From an uncultured Murdochiella sp. (GTDB lineage Bacteria; Bacillota; Clostridia; Tissierellales; Peptoniphilaceae): DNA of 20,445 nucleotides. The DNA lies in contig NZ_CABTXF010000022.1 of NCBI RefSeq assembly GCF_902488755.1, positions 1-20,445 on the forward strand. Direction: 5' to 3'. How positions within the stretch are numbered: the stretch's first letter is position 1; each line of letters opens with the position of its first letter. The notes under the pieces were generated by a model, which did not search any database, had not been told where the DNA came from, and saw only the letters and a list, made by a program, of their open reading frames with translations. Both the position numbers and the translations under genes were made by a program. Positions 1-7,935 of the stretch are shown in pieces.

Positions 1-1
1 A

Positions 2-856
2 ATCAGCAAACAAAAGAATGATTCGCAGCTCGATCTCTATAAGAGCATGATCGCAGCGCAATATCGTCTGCCGATGACGATTCGCGAATCGCTTATTTCG
101 GAACAGGTTATGCTGCAGGAGCTGAAAAAGAATAAGGTGGAACTGACCGATAAAGATTATCAGGTGGAATACGACAAAGCGATCCAGGCGTATGGTGGAG
201 CGGCGAATTACAGCAATACCATCAAAGCGTTGGGCATCACCGATGATCAGCTCAAGGACAGTCTGCGCTATGAAACCATTTCCCGTAAGCATAAAGAATG
301 GTTCAATCAGCAGAATCAGCCCAGCGATGAGGAAATCAAAGCGTATTTTGAAAAGAACAAGGATGAGTTGGTAACGGTTGAATCTCGCCACATTCTTGTT
401 AAGACCGAAGAGGAAGCGAAAAAGGTTAAAGAACGTCTCGGTAAAGGCGAAAAGTTTGAAGATGTCGCCAAAGAGATGTCGTTGGATACCCAGTCTGCCC
501 AAAATGGCGGAAGTCTTGGTGTGACTTCACCGAATAAATTCGTTGCCGAATTTAAGAAGGCTATTCTTGAACAAAAGGTCGGAGAAGTGGGCGATCCGGT
601 GAAGAGTCAGTTCGGCTACCATATCATTCAAGTGAATAAGCGCAATGATACGGTGGAAGCACTGCACGATTCGATCGTAGAAAAGATTAACGGCGACAAA
701 TACACAAAGTATTTACAAGAACAGATTGCGGCTGCAGATGTCAAAATTGAGGGCGAAAGCGCCTCCTCGGCTTCTTCGGCAGCCGATGCAGAGCAGAGCT
801 CACAAGCGGAGACCTCTTCTGCTGCGGCGGAAAGCAGCGAAGCAAAAAAGAATTAA
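2..856 (+). CDS. prsA: PrsA-like peptidyl-prolyl cis-trans isomerase (foldase), 5' end missing
   Basis: The reading frame is open from the first bases, so the true start and any signal peptide or lipobox lie outside the window. An ATG at 47 falls inside the protein and is not the start. Counting from that Met, residues 1-100 resemble the SurA_N/PrsA chaperone region (helical, rich in Lys and Glu). Residues about 111-200 form a parvulin (PpiC) rotamase domain, with ESRHILV at its start, NGGSLG in the middle and FGYHIIQV at its end. The last 40 residues are a low-complexity Ser/Ala/Glu tail. The family consists of membrane-anchored extracytoplasmic foldases that help secreted proteins fold; the anchor is inferred here. 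No terminator is visible before gapA, which starts 90 bases downstream, so read-through is possible. A SurA-like periplasmic protein is the alternative, but the Gram-positive context favours PrsA. Confidence 0.85.
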   Translation: MSKQKNDSQLDLYKSMIAAQYRLPMTIRESLISEQVMLQELKKNKVELTDKDYQVEYDKAIQAYGGAANYSNTIKALGITDDQLKDSLRYETISRKHKEWFNQQNQPSDEEIKAYFEKNKDELVTVESRHILVKTEEEAKKVKERLGKGEKFEDVAKEMSLDTQSAQNGGSLGVTSPNKFVAEFKKAILEQKVGEVGDPVKSQFGYHIIQVNKRNDTVEALHDSIVEKINGDKYTKYLQEQIAAADVKIEGESASSASSAADAEQSSQAETSSAAAESSEAKKN

Positions 857-946
857 AAACTCGTTCTTTCCTTGGTAAGAAATGCGCAAATAAGGGTAAT
901 AAAAACCTCGTAGGTACAATAAAATACGTATACAACAGGAGGAAAC

Positions 947-1951
947 ATGGCTACAAAAGTTGCGATTAACGGTTTTGGTCGTATCGGTCGCCTCGCGCTG
1001 CGTGAGATGCTGCGTAATGCACCGGAGCTGGAAGTGGTGGCAATCAATGATTTAACGGATAATGAAGATCTGCTTTATCTATTAAAGTACGATACAGCAC
1101 AGGGCGCTTTTCCGTATCACGTTGAATTAAAAGGCGATAGCCTCGTCGTTGAAGGGCATGAAATTCGCTGCTATGCCGAGAAGAACGCAGCCGACTTGCC
1201 TTGGAAGGAATTAGGTGTCGATTTCGTTCTGGAGTGCACCGGATTCTATACATCAAAAGAAAAATCGCAGGCACATATCGATGCCGGCGCAAAGCGCGTG
1301 CTCATCTCCGCTCCGGCGAAGGGAGAAGGCGTGAAAATGATCGTCTACGGTGTAAACCACAAGAGCCTCGATGATGATGATTTGATCGTTTCTGCGGCGT
1401 CCTGCACCACGAACTGCTTAGCACCCATGGTGAACGCCCTAAACGAAGCGTTTGGTGTAGATCATTCCATCATGTCCACGATTCACGGGTACACCTCCAC
1501 GCAACGTTTACAGGATGCACCGGGTGGCAGAAAGAGCCGTGCAGGTGCTGCCAACACCATCCCCGCGACGACGGGGGCAGCAAAAGCAATCGGAAAAGTC
1601 ATTCCGGAACTCAGCGGACGCATCGATGGCAGCGCACTTCGTGTTCCGGTCATCACCGGTTCCATTGTTGAACTGTATTCGGTACTGAATAAAAAGGTAA
1701 CGGTCGAGGAAGTCAATGCCGCGATGAAAGAGCGCGAAGCGGAATGGTTCCGCTACAATGAAGATGAAATTGTAAGCTCGGACATTATCGGCGTACCGGT
1801 TCCTTCCGTCTTTGACGCATCGTTGACCAATGTGGTCGAAGGTCCGGACGGAAAGCAGATCGTCAAGACCTGCTCTTGGTACGACAATGAAATGGGCTTT
1901 ACCAGCAATATGGTGCGCACCCTCAAATACTTCGCGGAAGTTGCGAAATAA
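947..1951 (+). CDS. gapA: Glyceraldehyde-3-phosphate dehydrogenase, type I, NAD-dependent
   Basis: This cytoplasmic glycolytic enzyme oxidises glyceraldehyde 3-phosphate with NAD and phosphate to 1,3-bisphosphoglycerate. The protein has 334 residues, the usual family length. The N-terminal Rossmann motif INGFGRIGR is at residues 8-16. Asp35 in the AINDLTD segment is the residue that normally favours NAD over NADP. The catalytic Cys153 lies in SCTTNCLAP, and His180 in STIHGYTSTQ is the expected general base. The C-terminal WYDNEMGF motif is intact. The start is set by an AGGAGG site six bases upstream of the ATG. A strong terminator follows directly, separating the gene from pgk, tpiA and eno. 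The NAD preference points to a glycolytic rather than a gluconeogenic (GapB) role. Confidence 0.97.
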   Translation: MATKVAINGFGRIGRLALREMLRNAPELEVVAINDLTDNEDLLYLLKYDTAQGAFPYHVELKGDSLVVEGHEIRCYAEKNAADLPWKELGVDFVLECTGFYTSKEKSQAHIDAGAKRVLISAPAKGEGVKMIVYGVNHKSLDDDDLIVSAASCTTNCLAPMVNALNEAFGVDHSIMSTIHGYTSTQRLQDAPGGRKSRAGAANTIPATTGAAKAIGKVIPELSGRIDGSALRVPVITGSIVELYSVLNKKVTVEEVNAAMKEREAEWFRYNEDEIVSSDIIGVPVPSVFDASLTNVVEGPDGKQIVKTCSWYDNEMGFTSNMVRTLKYFAEVAK

Positions 1952-1961
1952 CACAGAAAAA

Positions 1962-1992
1962 GGGCGAGGAGGGGTCTCCTCGCTCTTTTTTT
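1962..1992 (+). terminator. Rho-independent terminator after gapA
   Basis: A ten-base-pair stem (1962-1971 with 1976-1985, one G-U pair) closes a four-base loop and is followed by seven T residues. It lies 10 bases after the gapA stop codon and 54 bases before pgk. It should reduce or stop transcription from gapA into the downstream glycolytic genes. Confidence 0.92.
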
Positions 1993-2002
1993 AAATTCGT
2001 TT

Positions 2003-2024
2003 CCCCTTTTATTTCCGGAAGGGG
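2003..2024 (+). other. Second hairpin in the gapA-pgk gap
   Basis: CCCCTT at 2003-2008 is complementary to AAGGGG at 2019-2024, with a ten-base loop. It lies between the gapA terminator and the pgk ribosome binding site and has no T tract, so it is not itself a terminator. The C run could instead pair with AGGGG at 1970-1974 in the terminator hairpin. A 5'-end stabilising or antitermination role is only inference. Confidence 0.4.
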
Positions 2025-2055
2025 TGGACAAGGAAGAAGAGAAAGGATGCAGAGT

Positions 2056-3249
2056 ATGCCCAAAAAGACCATTGAAGATTATGAACTGAATGGAAAAAAA
2101 GTTCTGGTGCGCGTAGATTTCAATGTGCCGCAGGCGAAAGACGGCTCCGGACGCATTACCGATGACAGCCGTATTGTTGCTGCACTGCCCACGATTCAGA
2201 CACTGTTAAAAAAGAATGCCGCTGTGATTCTGATGAGCCATTTAGGCCGTCCTAAGGGCGCCGATCCGGCGCTTACGCTTAAACCGGTAGCAGAGCGATT
2301 GGCAGAACTGTTACATCAGCCGGTATCCTTTTTTGCATCAGATGTTGTTGTGGATGACAAAGTGAAGCAGAGTGTCGCCGCCATGCAGAGTGGTGATGTT
2401 TGTTTATTGGAAAACACACGTTACGTTGCCGGAGAATCCAAAAATGACCCTGCATTTGCTTCCGAATTGGCTTCTTTAGCGGATGTTTTCGTAAATGATG
2501 CATTTGCCACTTGCCATCGTGCGCATAGCTCCAATGTCGGAGTTGCCTCACTGCTGCCTTCGGCTCTCGGACTTTTAGTACAAAAAGAGGTGGAGATTAT
2601 GGGCGATGCGCTGAGTGATCCGAAACGCCCCTTTGTGGCCATTCTGGGCGGTGCAAAAGTATCCGATAAAATCGGCGTTATTGAGAATTTGCTGAACAAG
2701 GTGGATACCATTCTTATTGGCGGCGGCATGGCATATACCTTTCTCAAGGCAACCGGAAAAGAGATCGGTACGTCGTTATTGGAAGCCGACAAAATGGAAT
2801 TAGCGAATGCATTGCTTGAACGTGCTAAGGCAAAGGGCGTTCGCGTGGAATTGCCGGTGGATGGCGTTATCGCAGAGGATGTGAAAGAAGGGCAGGCGAC
2901 AGAGGTGGTTTCTATCGATGCCATTCCGAAGGACAAAATGTCCTTAGATATTGGTCCGAAAACAGCGGAACGCTATGTAAAGATCATTGAGGCGGCACAG
3001 ACGGTTGTTTGGAACGGTCCGATGGGTGTCTTTGAAATTCCGGAATTTTCAAAGGGAACGTTCGCTTTGGCAAACGCTATGGCAAATTGCTCTGGTGTGA
3101 CGATTGTCGGTGGAGGCGACAGTGCGGCAGCGGTTGAACAAGCGGGATTAAAGGATAAGATGACGCATGTTTCCACCGGAGGCGGCGCTTCCTTGGAATT
3201 CCTCGAGGGAAAGAACCTGCCCGGTATTTCCGCCATTTCGGATCGATAA
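2056..3249 (+). CDS. pgk: Phosphoglycerate kinase
   Basis: This monomeric cytoplasmic kinase transfers the acyl phosphate of 1,3-bisphosphoglycerate to ADP, giving 3-phosphoglycerate and ATP. The protein has 397 residues from the chosen start. The substrate-binding N-terminal motifs RVDFNVP (residues 19-25) and SHLGRP are present, as is the LLENTRY segment. The nucleotide-binding C-terminal domain has LGGAKVSDK, WNGPMGVFE, GGGDSAAAV and STGGGASLE. An ATG at 2047 would add three residues. I prefer 2056 because an AAAGGA site sits eight bases upstream and because family members begin about 18 residues before RVDFNVP. No clear promoter lies between the gapA terminator and this gene. tpiA follows after 22 bases. 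Confidence 0.97.
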   Translation: MPKKTIEDYELNGKKVLVRVDFNVPQAKDGSGRITDDSRIVAALPTIQTLLKKNAAVILMSHLGRPKGADPALTLKPVAERLAELLHQPVSFFASDVVVDDKVKQSVAAMQSGDVCLLENTRYVAGESKNDPAFASELASLADVFVNDAFATCHRAHSSNVGVASLLPSALGLLVQKEVEIMGDALSDPKRPFVAILGGAKVSDKIGVIENLLNKVDTILIGGGMAYTFLKATGKEIGTSLLEADKMELANALLERAKAKGVRVELPVDGVIAEDVKEGQATEVVSIDAIPKDKMSLDIGPKTAERYVKIIEAAQTVVWNGPMGVFEIPEFSKGTFALANAMANCSGVTIVGGGDSAAAVEQAGLKDKMTHVSTGGGASLEFLEGKNLPGISAISDR

Positions 3250-3271
3250 TTCATTATATAAGGAGGACGCT

Positions 3272-4027
3272 ATGCGTAAACCGTTAATTGCAGGCAACTG
3301 GAAGATGAACAAAACACCGTATCAGGCGCAGATGCTAGTGCGGCAAATTGATTCCATTGCTTTGGATGATGCTGTCGAAGCCTTGGTTTGTGTTCCGGCG
3401 GTTGACTTGCAGGCAGTCAATGAAGTCATGGATGATTGTCAGCTTCATCTTGGCGCGCAGAATATGCACTATGCCGATAATGGTGCTTATACGGGCGAAA
3501 TTTCCGCTGCCATGCTGCTTGATCTGCAGGTGGAATATGTTATTCTCGGTCATTCCGAGAGACGGGAACTTTTCGGTGAATCCGACGCATTGATTCAGAA
3601 AAAAGTGGATGCCGCCTTAGCAAAGGGGCTTCTTCCGATTCTTTGCGTAGGCGAGACATTGGAAGAACGGGAAGCCGGAAAACAGGAAGAAAAAGTACAG
3701 GGACAGCTGCTTTCGGCGTTGCAAAATGTAAAACCGGATGATTTTGATAAGGTCGTGATTGCTTATGAGCCGATTTGGGCGATTGGCACCGGCAAAACGG
3801 CTTCCGATGCCGATGCGGAAGAAATGGCGGCATTCATTCGCCGTCAGGTCGCGACAATGGTTTCGCCCACTGCTGCAGAGAAAGTTCGCATTCTTTACGG
3901 CGGTTCGGTCAAACCGGAGAATATTAAGAAAATCATGGCACAGGATAATATCGACGGGGCACTCGTCGGCGGAGCAAGTTTAGAAGCCTCCAGCTTTATC
4001 AGTTTAGTGAACTATCGTATCGATTAA
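3272..4027 (+). CDS. tpiA: Triosephosphate isomerase
   Basis: This cytoplasmic TIM-barrel enzyme interconverts dihydroxyacetone phosphate and glyceraldehyde 3-phosphate. The protein has 251 residues, the typical size. Lys11 lies in GNWKMNKT, the catalytic His94 in GHSERRELFGE and the catalytic base Glu166 in AYEPIWAIGTGK. The phosphate-binding GGSVKPENI near the C-terminus is intact. The frame is open upstream into pgk, but the AGGAGG site five bases before the ATG at 3272 and the family N-terminus fix the start there. It lies 22 bases after pgk and 42 bases before eno, so the three are probably one transcript. Confidence 0.97.
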   Translation: MRKPLIAGNWKMNKTPYQAQMLVRQIDSIALDDAVEALVCVPAVDLQAVNEVMDDCQLHLGAQNMHYADNGAYTGEISAAMLLDLQVEYVILGHSERRELFGESDALIQKKVDAALAKGLLPILCVGETLEEREAGKQEEKVQGQLLSALQNVKPDDFDKVVIAYEPIWAIGTGKTASDADAEEMAAFIRRQVATMVSPTAAEKVRILYGGSVKPENIKKIMAQDNIDGALVGGASLEASSFISLVNYRID

Positions 4028-4069
4028 TTGTCGCATAGAGGAATAACGGAAAAAGGATAGGAGAAGAAT

Positions 4070-5377
4070 ATGTCACAAATTATTGATCTGTATGCTCGTC
4101 AGGTGCTGGACTCTCGCGGTAATCCAACGGTAGAGGTGGAAGTAACGACGGAGCTTGGCGGTTTCGGACGTGCGATCGTCCCTTCGGGAGCCTCTACGGG
4201 TGCTTTTGAGGCGGTGGAGCTGCGCGACGGCGAAGAAGCATTTGGCGGAAAAGGCGTGTTAAAAGCGGTAGATCACGTCAATGATGAATTAGCAACGCTG
4301 CTGGAAGGTTGGGAAGTCACTGATCAGGTAGGAATTGATCATGCCATGATGGAAGCGGACGGAACGCCCAACAAAGGGAATTTTGGAGCCAATGCCATAT
4401 TAGGTGTTTCTCTTGCTTGCGCTCGTGCGGCAGCGGATGAGTACGGTATGCCTCTGTACAATTACATCGGCGGTGTAAATGCCAAGACTTTGCCGGTTCC
4501 CATGATGAATGTTATTAACGGCGGAAAACATGCGGACAATTCCGTCAATTTCCAGGAATTTATGATTATGCCGGTAGGTGCTGGTTCTTGGTCGGAAGCG
4601 CTGCAGCAATGCGCCGAAGTGTTCCATACGCTTAAGAGCGTCTTGGCGAAGGATGGTCATCCGACAGCAGTGGGGGATGAAGGTGGTTTTGCGCCGAACT
4701 TCAAGAACGATGAAGAACCCCTGCAATATCTCGTAAAAGCAATTGAAGCGGCCGGATTTACTCCGGGAAGAGACTTCATGATTGCCATGGATCCCGCGAC
4801 GACGGAGCTCTACGAAGAAGCGAAGAAAATCGGCAAAGAGGGTTATTACTTCTGGAAAACAGATGAGTTCAAAACTACCGATGAAATGATTGATATGTGG
4901 GAATCATGGATTGCTAAATATCCCATCATTTCTATCGAAGATGGTTTGGCGGAAGAAGATTGGTCCGGTTGGCAAAAGATGACCAAACGCATTGGCGGCA
5001 AAGTACAACTCGTCGGCGATGATCTTTTCGTCACCAATACGGAGCGTCTGGCAAAAGGTATTTCGATGCACGTAGCAAATGCCATTCTCATTAAAGTGAA
5101 TCAGATTGGCACGCTGACGGAGACGTTGGATGCCATTGAAATGGCGAAGCGCGCCGGTTATACCGCTATCGTTTCACATCGTTCAGGCGAAAGCGAGGAT
5201 ACGACGATTGCGGATTTGGTGGTCGCGACAAATGCCGGTCAAATTAAGACGGGAGCGCCCAGTCGTACCGACCGTGTAGCAAAATATAATCAGCTTCTGC
5301 GCATTGAAGATATGTTCGCCGATGATGCGGTCTATCCGGGCATGGATGCATTTTATAACCTTCCGGAACAGGAATAA
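4070..5377 (+). CDS. eno: Enolase (phosphopyruvate hydratase)
   Basis: Enolase dehydrates 2-phosphoglycerate to phosphoenolpyruvate in the cytoplasm with magnesium. The protein has 435 residues, close to the standard length. The N-terminus has the LDSRGNPTVEVEV segment, and SGASTG forms the mobile active-site loop. Glu204 in GDEGGFAPN and Lys342 in ILIKVNQIGT are the expected catalytic pair. The metal and signature regions are IEDGL, GDDLFVTN and SHRSGESEDTTIAD; the last has Ser where Thr is more common, a mild change. The ATG at 4070 follows an AGGAG site about six bases upstream. It is the last gene of the glycolytic run. Phosphoglycerate mutase, which supplies its substrate, is not in the window. 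Confidence 0.97.
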   Translation: MSQIIDLYARQVLDSRGNPTVEVEVTTELGGFGRAIVPSGASTGAFEAVELRDGEEAFGGKGVLKAVDHVNDELATLLEGWEVTDQVGIDHAMMEADGTPNKGNFGANAILGVSLACARAAADEYGMPLYNYIGGVNAKTLPVPMMNVINGGKHADNSVNFQEFMIMPVGAGSWSEALQQCAEVFHTLKSVLAKDGHPTAVGDEGGFAPNFKNDEEPLQYLVKAIEAAGFTPGRDFMIAMDPATTELYEEAKKIGKEGYYFWKTDEFKTTDEMIDMWESWIAKYPIISIEDGLAEEDWSGWQKMTKRIGGKVQLVGDDLFVTNTERLAKGISMHVANAILIKVNQIGTLTETLDAIEMAKRAGYTAIVSHRSGESEDTTIADLVVATNAGQIKTGAPSRTDRVAKYNQLLRIEDMFADDAVYPGMDAFYNLPEQE

Positions 5378-5405
5378 CGACCTCTCCTGAACGGAAAAGC
5401 ATACG

Positions 5406-5448
5406 AAAAAAGGACGGTGTTGGGCATTGCTTGACACCGTCCTTTTTT
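5406..5448 (+). terminator. Rho-independent terminator after eno
   Basis: Fifteen bases at 5406-5420 are perfectly complementary to 5434-5448, around a 13-base loop. The stem begins in an A run and ends in six T residues. It lies 28 bases after the eno stop and closes the glycolytic transcript. The A run on the left arm would also let it work on the opposite strand, although no minus-strand gene is present there. Confidence 0.93.
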
Positions 5449-5457
5449 AGGCATTCG

Positions 5458-5486
5458 TTTTCATTATGTACAACGGCTCTTATAGT
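5458..5486 (+). promoter_or_regulatory. Candidate sigma-70-type promoter for the glycogen operon
   Basis: TTTTCA at 5458-5463 (4 of 6 consensus bases) and TATAGT at 5481-5486 (5 of 6) are separated by exactly 17 bases, just after the eno terminator. Initiation near 5493 would give a leader of about 170 bases before glgC. A second candidate is the extended -10 TGGTAAAAT at 5584-5592, which lacks a recognisable -35. I see no known riboswitch in the leader and no gene in 5449-5661. Confidence 0.4.
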
Positions 5487-5661
5487 TCATGAAACGGGAA
5501 ATAAACGCTCCTCACATTGCCTGGTTTTCATTATCTGCCAATATAGGAAAGGAAAACAAAACTCCCCAAAGAACCATGGAAAATGGTAAAATAAGAAGAG
5601 AAGGATAACGTTTTGCTTTTTAGACGTCGAGAATCCCGTTGAAATAAAAGGAGGAGCACGA

Positions 5662-6801
5662 ATGAGAAATCAAAGCGGCATGGTTTGTATGCTTTTGGCA
5701 GGCGGGCAAGGCTCGCGACTGAAAGCACTCACGCGAGATACCGCAAAGCCGGCAGTGCCCTTTGGAGGAAAGTATCGCATTATCGACTTTGCCCTGAGCA
5801 ACGCCACCAACTCGGATATTCATGACATCGGCATATTGACCCAATATAAACCTTTTCGACTCAATGAACACATCGGCATAGGCGCGGCATGGGATTATGA
5901 TCGCACGTATGGCGGTCTGCGCCTGTTGTCTCCCTTTTATTCGGAAGAAGGCGGACGTTGGTATGACGGAACGGCGAATGCGATTTATGAAAATATAGCG
6001 TATTTGGATAATCTTAATCCCAAGTATGTACTCATTCTTTCCGGAGACCATATTTATAAGATGGACTATAATCGACTTTTGGATGTGCATGTCCAAAAGG
6101 GAGCCGAAGCGACCATTGCGGTTATGGAAGTGGGGTGGGAAGAAGCGTCCCGTTTCGGTATCATGAGCACGGATGAAGAAGACCGTATTATTGCCTTTGA
6201 GGAAAAGCCGAAAGAACCGAAGAGTAATTTAGCGTCCATGGGCATTTACATTTTTAATTGGCCGACGTTGCGAAAGGCTTTAGTAGAAGACTATAACGAC
6301 AAGAGCTCTTCGTATGACTTCGGACATGACATCATTCCTAAGATGCTTAAGGCAAACATGCCGTTATATGTCTATCGCTTCAAAGGGTATTGGAAGGATG
6401 TTGGCACTATTAAGAGCTATTGGGAAGCCAATTTAGACATGATTGATCCGGACAATGGTTTGGATATCTATGAGAAAGACTGGCGAATCTATACTTCCGC
6501 TAAAAACCTTCCGCCGCATTATATCGGGGAAAAGGCGGAAGTCAGCAATTCCTTGGTCAATGAGGCCTGCCGTATTTATGGAAAAGTGGAGCACTGTGTA
6601 CTGTTTACCAATGTGACGGTGGAAGAAGGCGCTGAGGTTAAGGATAGCGTCGTTCTTTCGGGCAGTGTCATCAAAAAAGGCGCAAAAGTCTCCCATGCTG
6701 TGATTGGCGAGAACGAAGTTATTGAAGAAGAGACACAAATCGGAGAGGAACAATCCGATACGATTTGTTTGGTAGCCGGCGGAAAAATCACAAAGGAGTA
6801 G
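5662..6801 (+). CDS. glgC: Glucose-1-phosphate adenylyltransferase, catalytic subunit GlgC
   Basis: GlgC makes ADP-glucose and pyrophosphate from glucose 1-phosphate and ATP, the committed step of bacterial glycogen synthesis. The protein has 379 residues. Its nucleotidyltransferase domain has the nucleotide-binding loop AGGQGSRL (13-20), followed by the TRDTAKPAVPFGG effector and substrate segment. Asp129 in LSGDHIYKMDY is the expected catalytic metal-binding residue, and FEEKP is present further on. The last 90 residues are hexapeptide-like beta-helix repeats. An AAAGGAGGAG site precedes the ATG. The gene overlaps or abuts glgD, whose product is a degenerate paralogue, so a mixed GlgC/GlgD enzyme is likely, as in Geobacillus and other Bacillota. 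Confidence 0.95.
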   Translation: MRNQSGMVCMLLAGGQGSRLKALTRDTAKPAVPFGGKYRIIDFALSNATNSDIHDIGILTQYKPFRLNEHIGIGAAWDYDRTYGGLRLLSPFYSEEGGRWYDGTANAIYENIAYLDNLNPKYVLILSGDHIYKMDYNRLLDVHVQKGAEATIAVMEVGWEEASRFGIMSTDEEDRIIAFEEKPKEPKSNLASMGIYIFNWPTLRKALVEDYNDKSSSYDFGHDIIPKMLKANMPLYVYRFKGYWKDVGTIKSYWEANLDMIDPDNGLDIYEKDWRIYTSAKNLPPHYIGEKAEVSNSLVNEACRIYGKVEHCVLFTNVTVEEGAEVKDSVVLSGSVIKKGAKVSHAVIGENEVIEEETQIGEEQSDTICLVAGGKITKE

Positions 6802-6804
6802 GTG

Positions 6805-7932
6805 ATGAAAGATTGTCTTGGTATTATCAATTCCCATTATGACGGGGAACATTATCATCGCGATTTCGGTAGTCTCTCCGAAAATCGCCCCGATTACATG
6901 ATTCCTTTTGGCGGACGATATCGCATTATCGATTTCGCTCTTTCCAGCCTTTCCAACTATAGCTTGTCCCGCGTCATTCTCTATGGCGGAAACAATATTC
7001 GCTCCACTTTGGACCATGTGGGCGATGGCAAGAACTGGGAGCTGAATCGACGAAACAACGGTTTGTTTATCAATCCGCCCAGTCGTACATCCGATCAGCA
7101 CAGAAGTCTCGTTCAGACGTATTATGATTCGATTACGTTCTTCGAGGAATCTACCGCTTCCAACATCCATATCATGAATCCGATGATGATTACGAAAGCG
7201 GATCTGGATGAAGCATATGACCGCTTTCTTGCCAGCGATAACGACGTGTTGCTCTTTTATAAGAACATGGAAGACCGTGGCGGAGAATACACGAATATGA
7301 ACAAACTGATTCTCGATGAACAGGGACGTTTCGTCAACATGGGCATCAATCTCGGAACGAAAGAAGCGTTTCCTCTTTATCTGGAACGTATGTTCATCAA
7401 ACGTACCGTCTTTGTTGACTTGATTAAGCGTTCACTCGAACGCGGTACGGCGACGACGCTTGTCGAAGCGATCGATAAAGAAAGAAAACGGCTGAAAATT
7501 GGCGTTTATGAAGTTGCTGCTCCCGTACTGGTGATTAACGATATTTATTCCTATTTTCAAGCCAGCATGAGTCTCTTAGATCAAGATTTATATCAGGAGA
7601 TTTTCTTCCGTGACAATATGATTTACACCAAGTCGAAGGATGAACCTTCCACCATGTATGCGACGACCGCCAATGTGCGCAACAGTCTTGTCGCAAATGG
7701 TTGCATTGTCGAAGGACAAGTTGAAAATTCCATTCTTTCTCGTGGCGTACATGTGCACAAAGATGCCATTGTGCGTAACAGTATACTGAATGAAAAAACG
7801 GTTGTTGGCGCGAATGCGGTCGTCGTCAATACCATCACCGACAAACGGGCGATTATTCAAGACGGTGTCACGCTTGCCGGAGCATATTCCCATCCGTTTG
7901 TTGTGGGCAAGAAAGAAGTGATTTCGAGGTAA
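6805..7932 (+). CDS. glgD: GlgD, non-catalytic or regulatory subunit of ADP-glucose pyrophosphorylase
   Basis: The protein has 375 residues from this start and is a GlgC paralogue. It keeps the PFGGRYRIIDFALS segment and the C-terminal left-handed beta-helix. It lacks the GGxGxRL nucleotide loop at the N-terminus and the SGDHIYKMDY catalytic segment, where NPMMITKADL stands instead. Known GlgD proteins are mostly inactive alone but stimulate GlgC in a heterotetramer, and that role is inferred here. A GTG at 6802 directly after the glgC stop is possible, but the AAGGAG at 6793-6798 is better spaced for the ATG at 6805. Translation is probably coupled to glgC because the ribosome binding site lies inside the glgC end. 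Confidence 0.93.
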   Translation: MKDCLGIINSHYDGEHYHRDFGSLSENRPDYMIPFGGRYRIIDFALSSLSNYSLSRVILYGGNNIRSTLDHVGDGKNWELNRRNNGLFINPPSRTSDQHRSLVQTYYDSITFFEESTASNIHIMNPMMITKADLDEAYDRFLASDNDVLLFYKNMEDRGGEYTNMNKLILDEQGRFVNMGINLGTKEAFPLYLERMFIKRTVFVDLIKRSLERGTATTLVEAIDKERKRLKIGVYEVAAPVLVINDIYSYFQASMSLLDQDLYQEIFFRDNMIYTKSKDEPSTMYATTANVRNSLVANGCIVEGQVENSILSRGVHVHKDAIVRNSILNEKTVVGANAVVVNTITDKRAIIQDGVTLAGAYSHPFVVGKKEVISR

Positions 7933-7935
7933 AGA

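Noticed and set aside
857..946. A possible gapA promoter with TACAAT at 915-920
   Set aside because: The -10 is acceptable, but 17 bases upstream there is no -35 match (AAGGGT) and no TG extension. TTGGTA at 872-877 is 19 bases from the nearest TAATAA. Too weak to call.
2421..2936. A 171-residue minus-strand frame inside pgk
   Set aside because: It is antisense to the conserved core of pgk, with a low-complexity Ser/Ala-rich translation and no family likeness.
3167..3271. An N-terminal extension of tpiA into pgk
   Set aside because: It overlaps the pgk C-terminus, while an AGGAGG site and the family N-terminus place the start at 3272.
6433..7170. A 245-residue open frame on the minus strand opposite the glgC/glgD junction
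   Set aside because: It lies wholly antisense to two genes with full family motifs, has no recognisable domain or convincing ribosome binding site, and looks like a codon-bias shadow.
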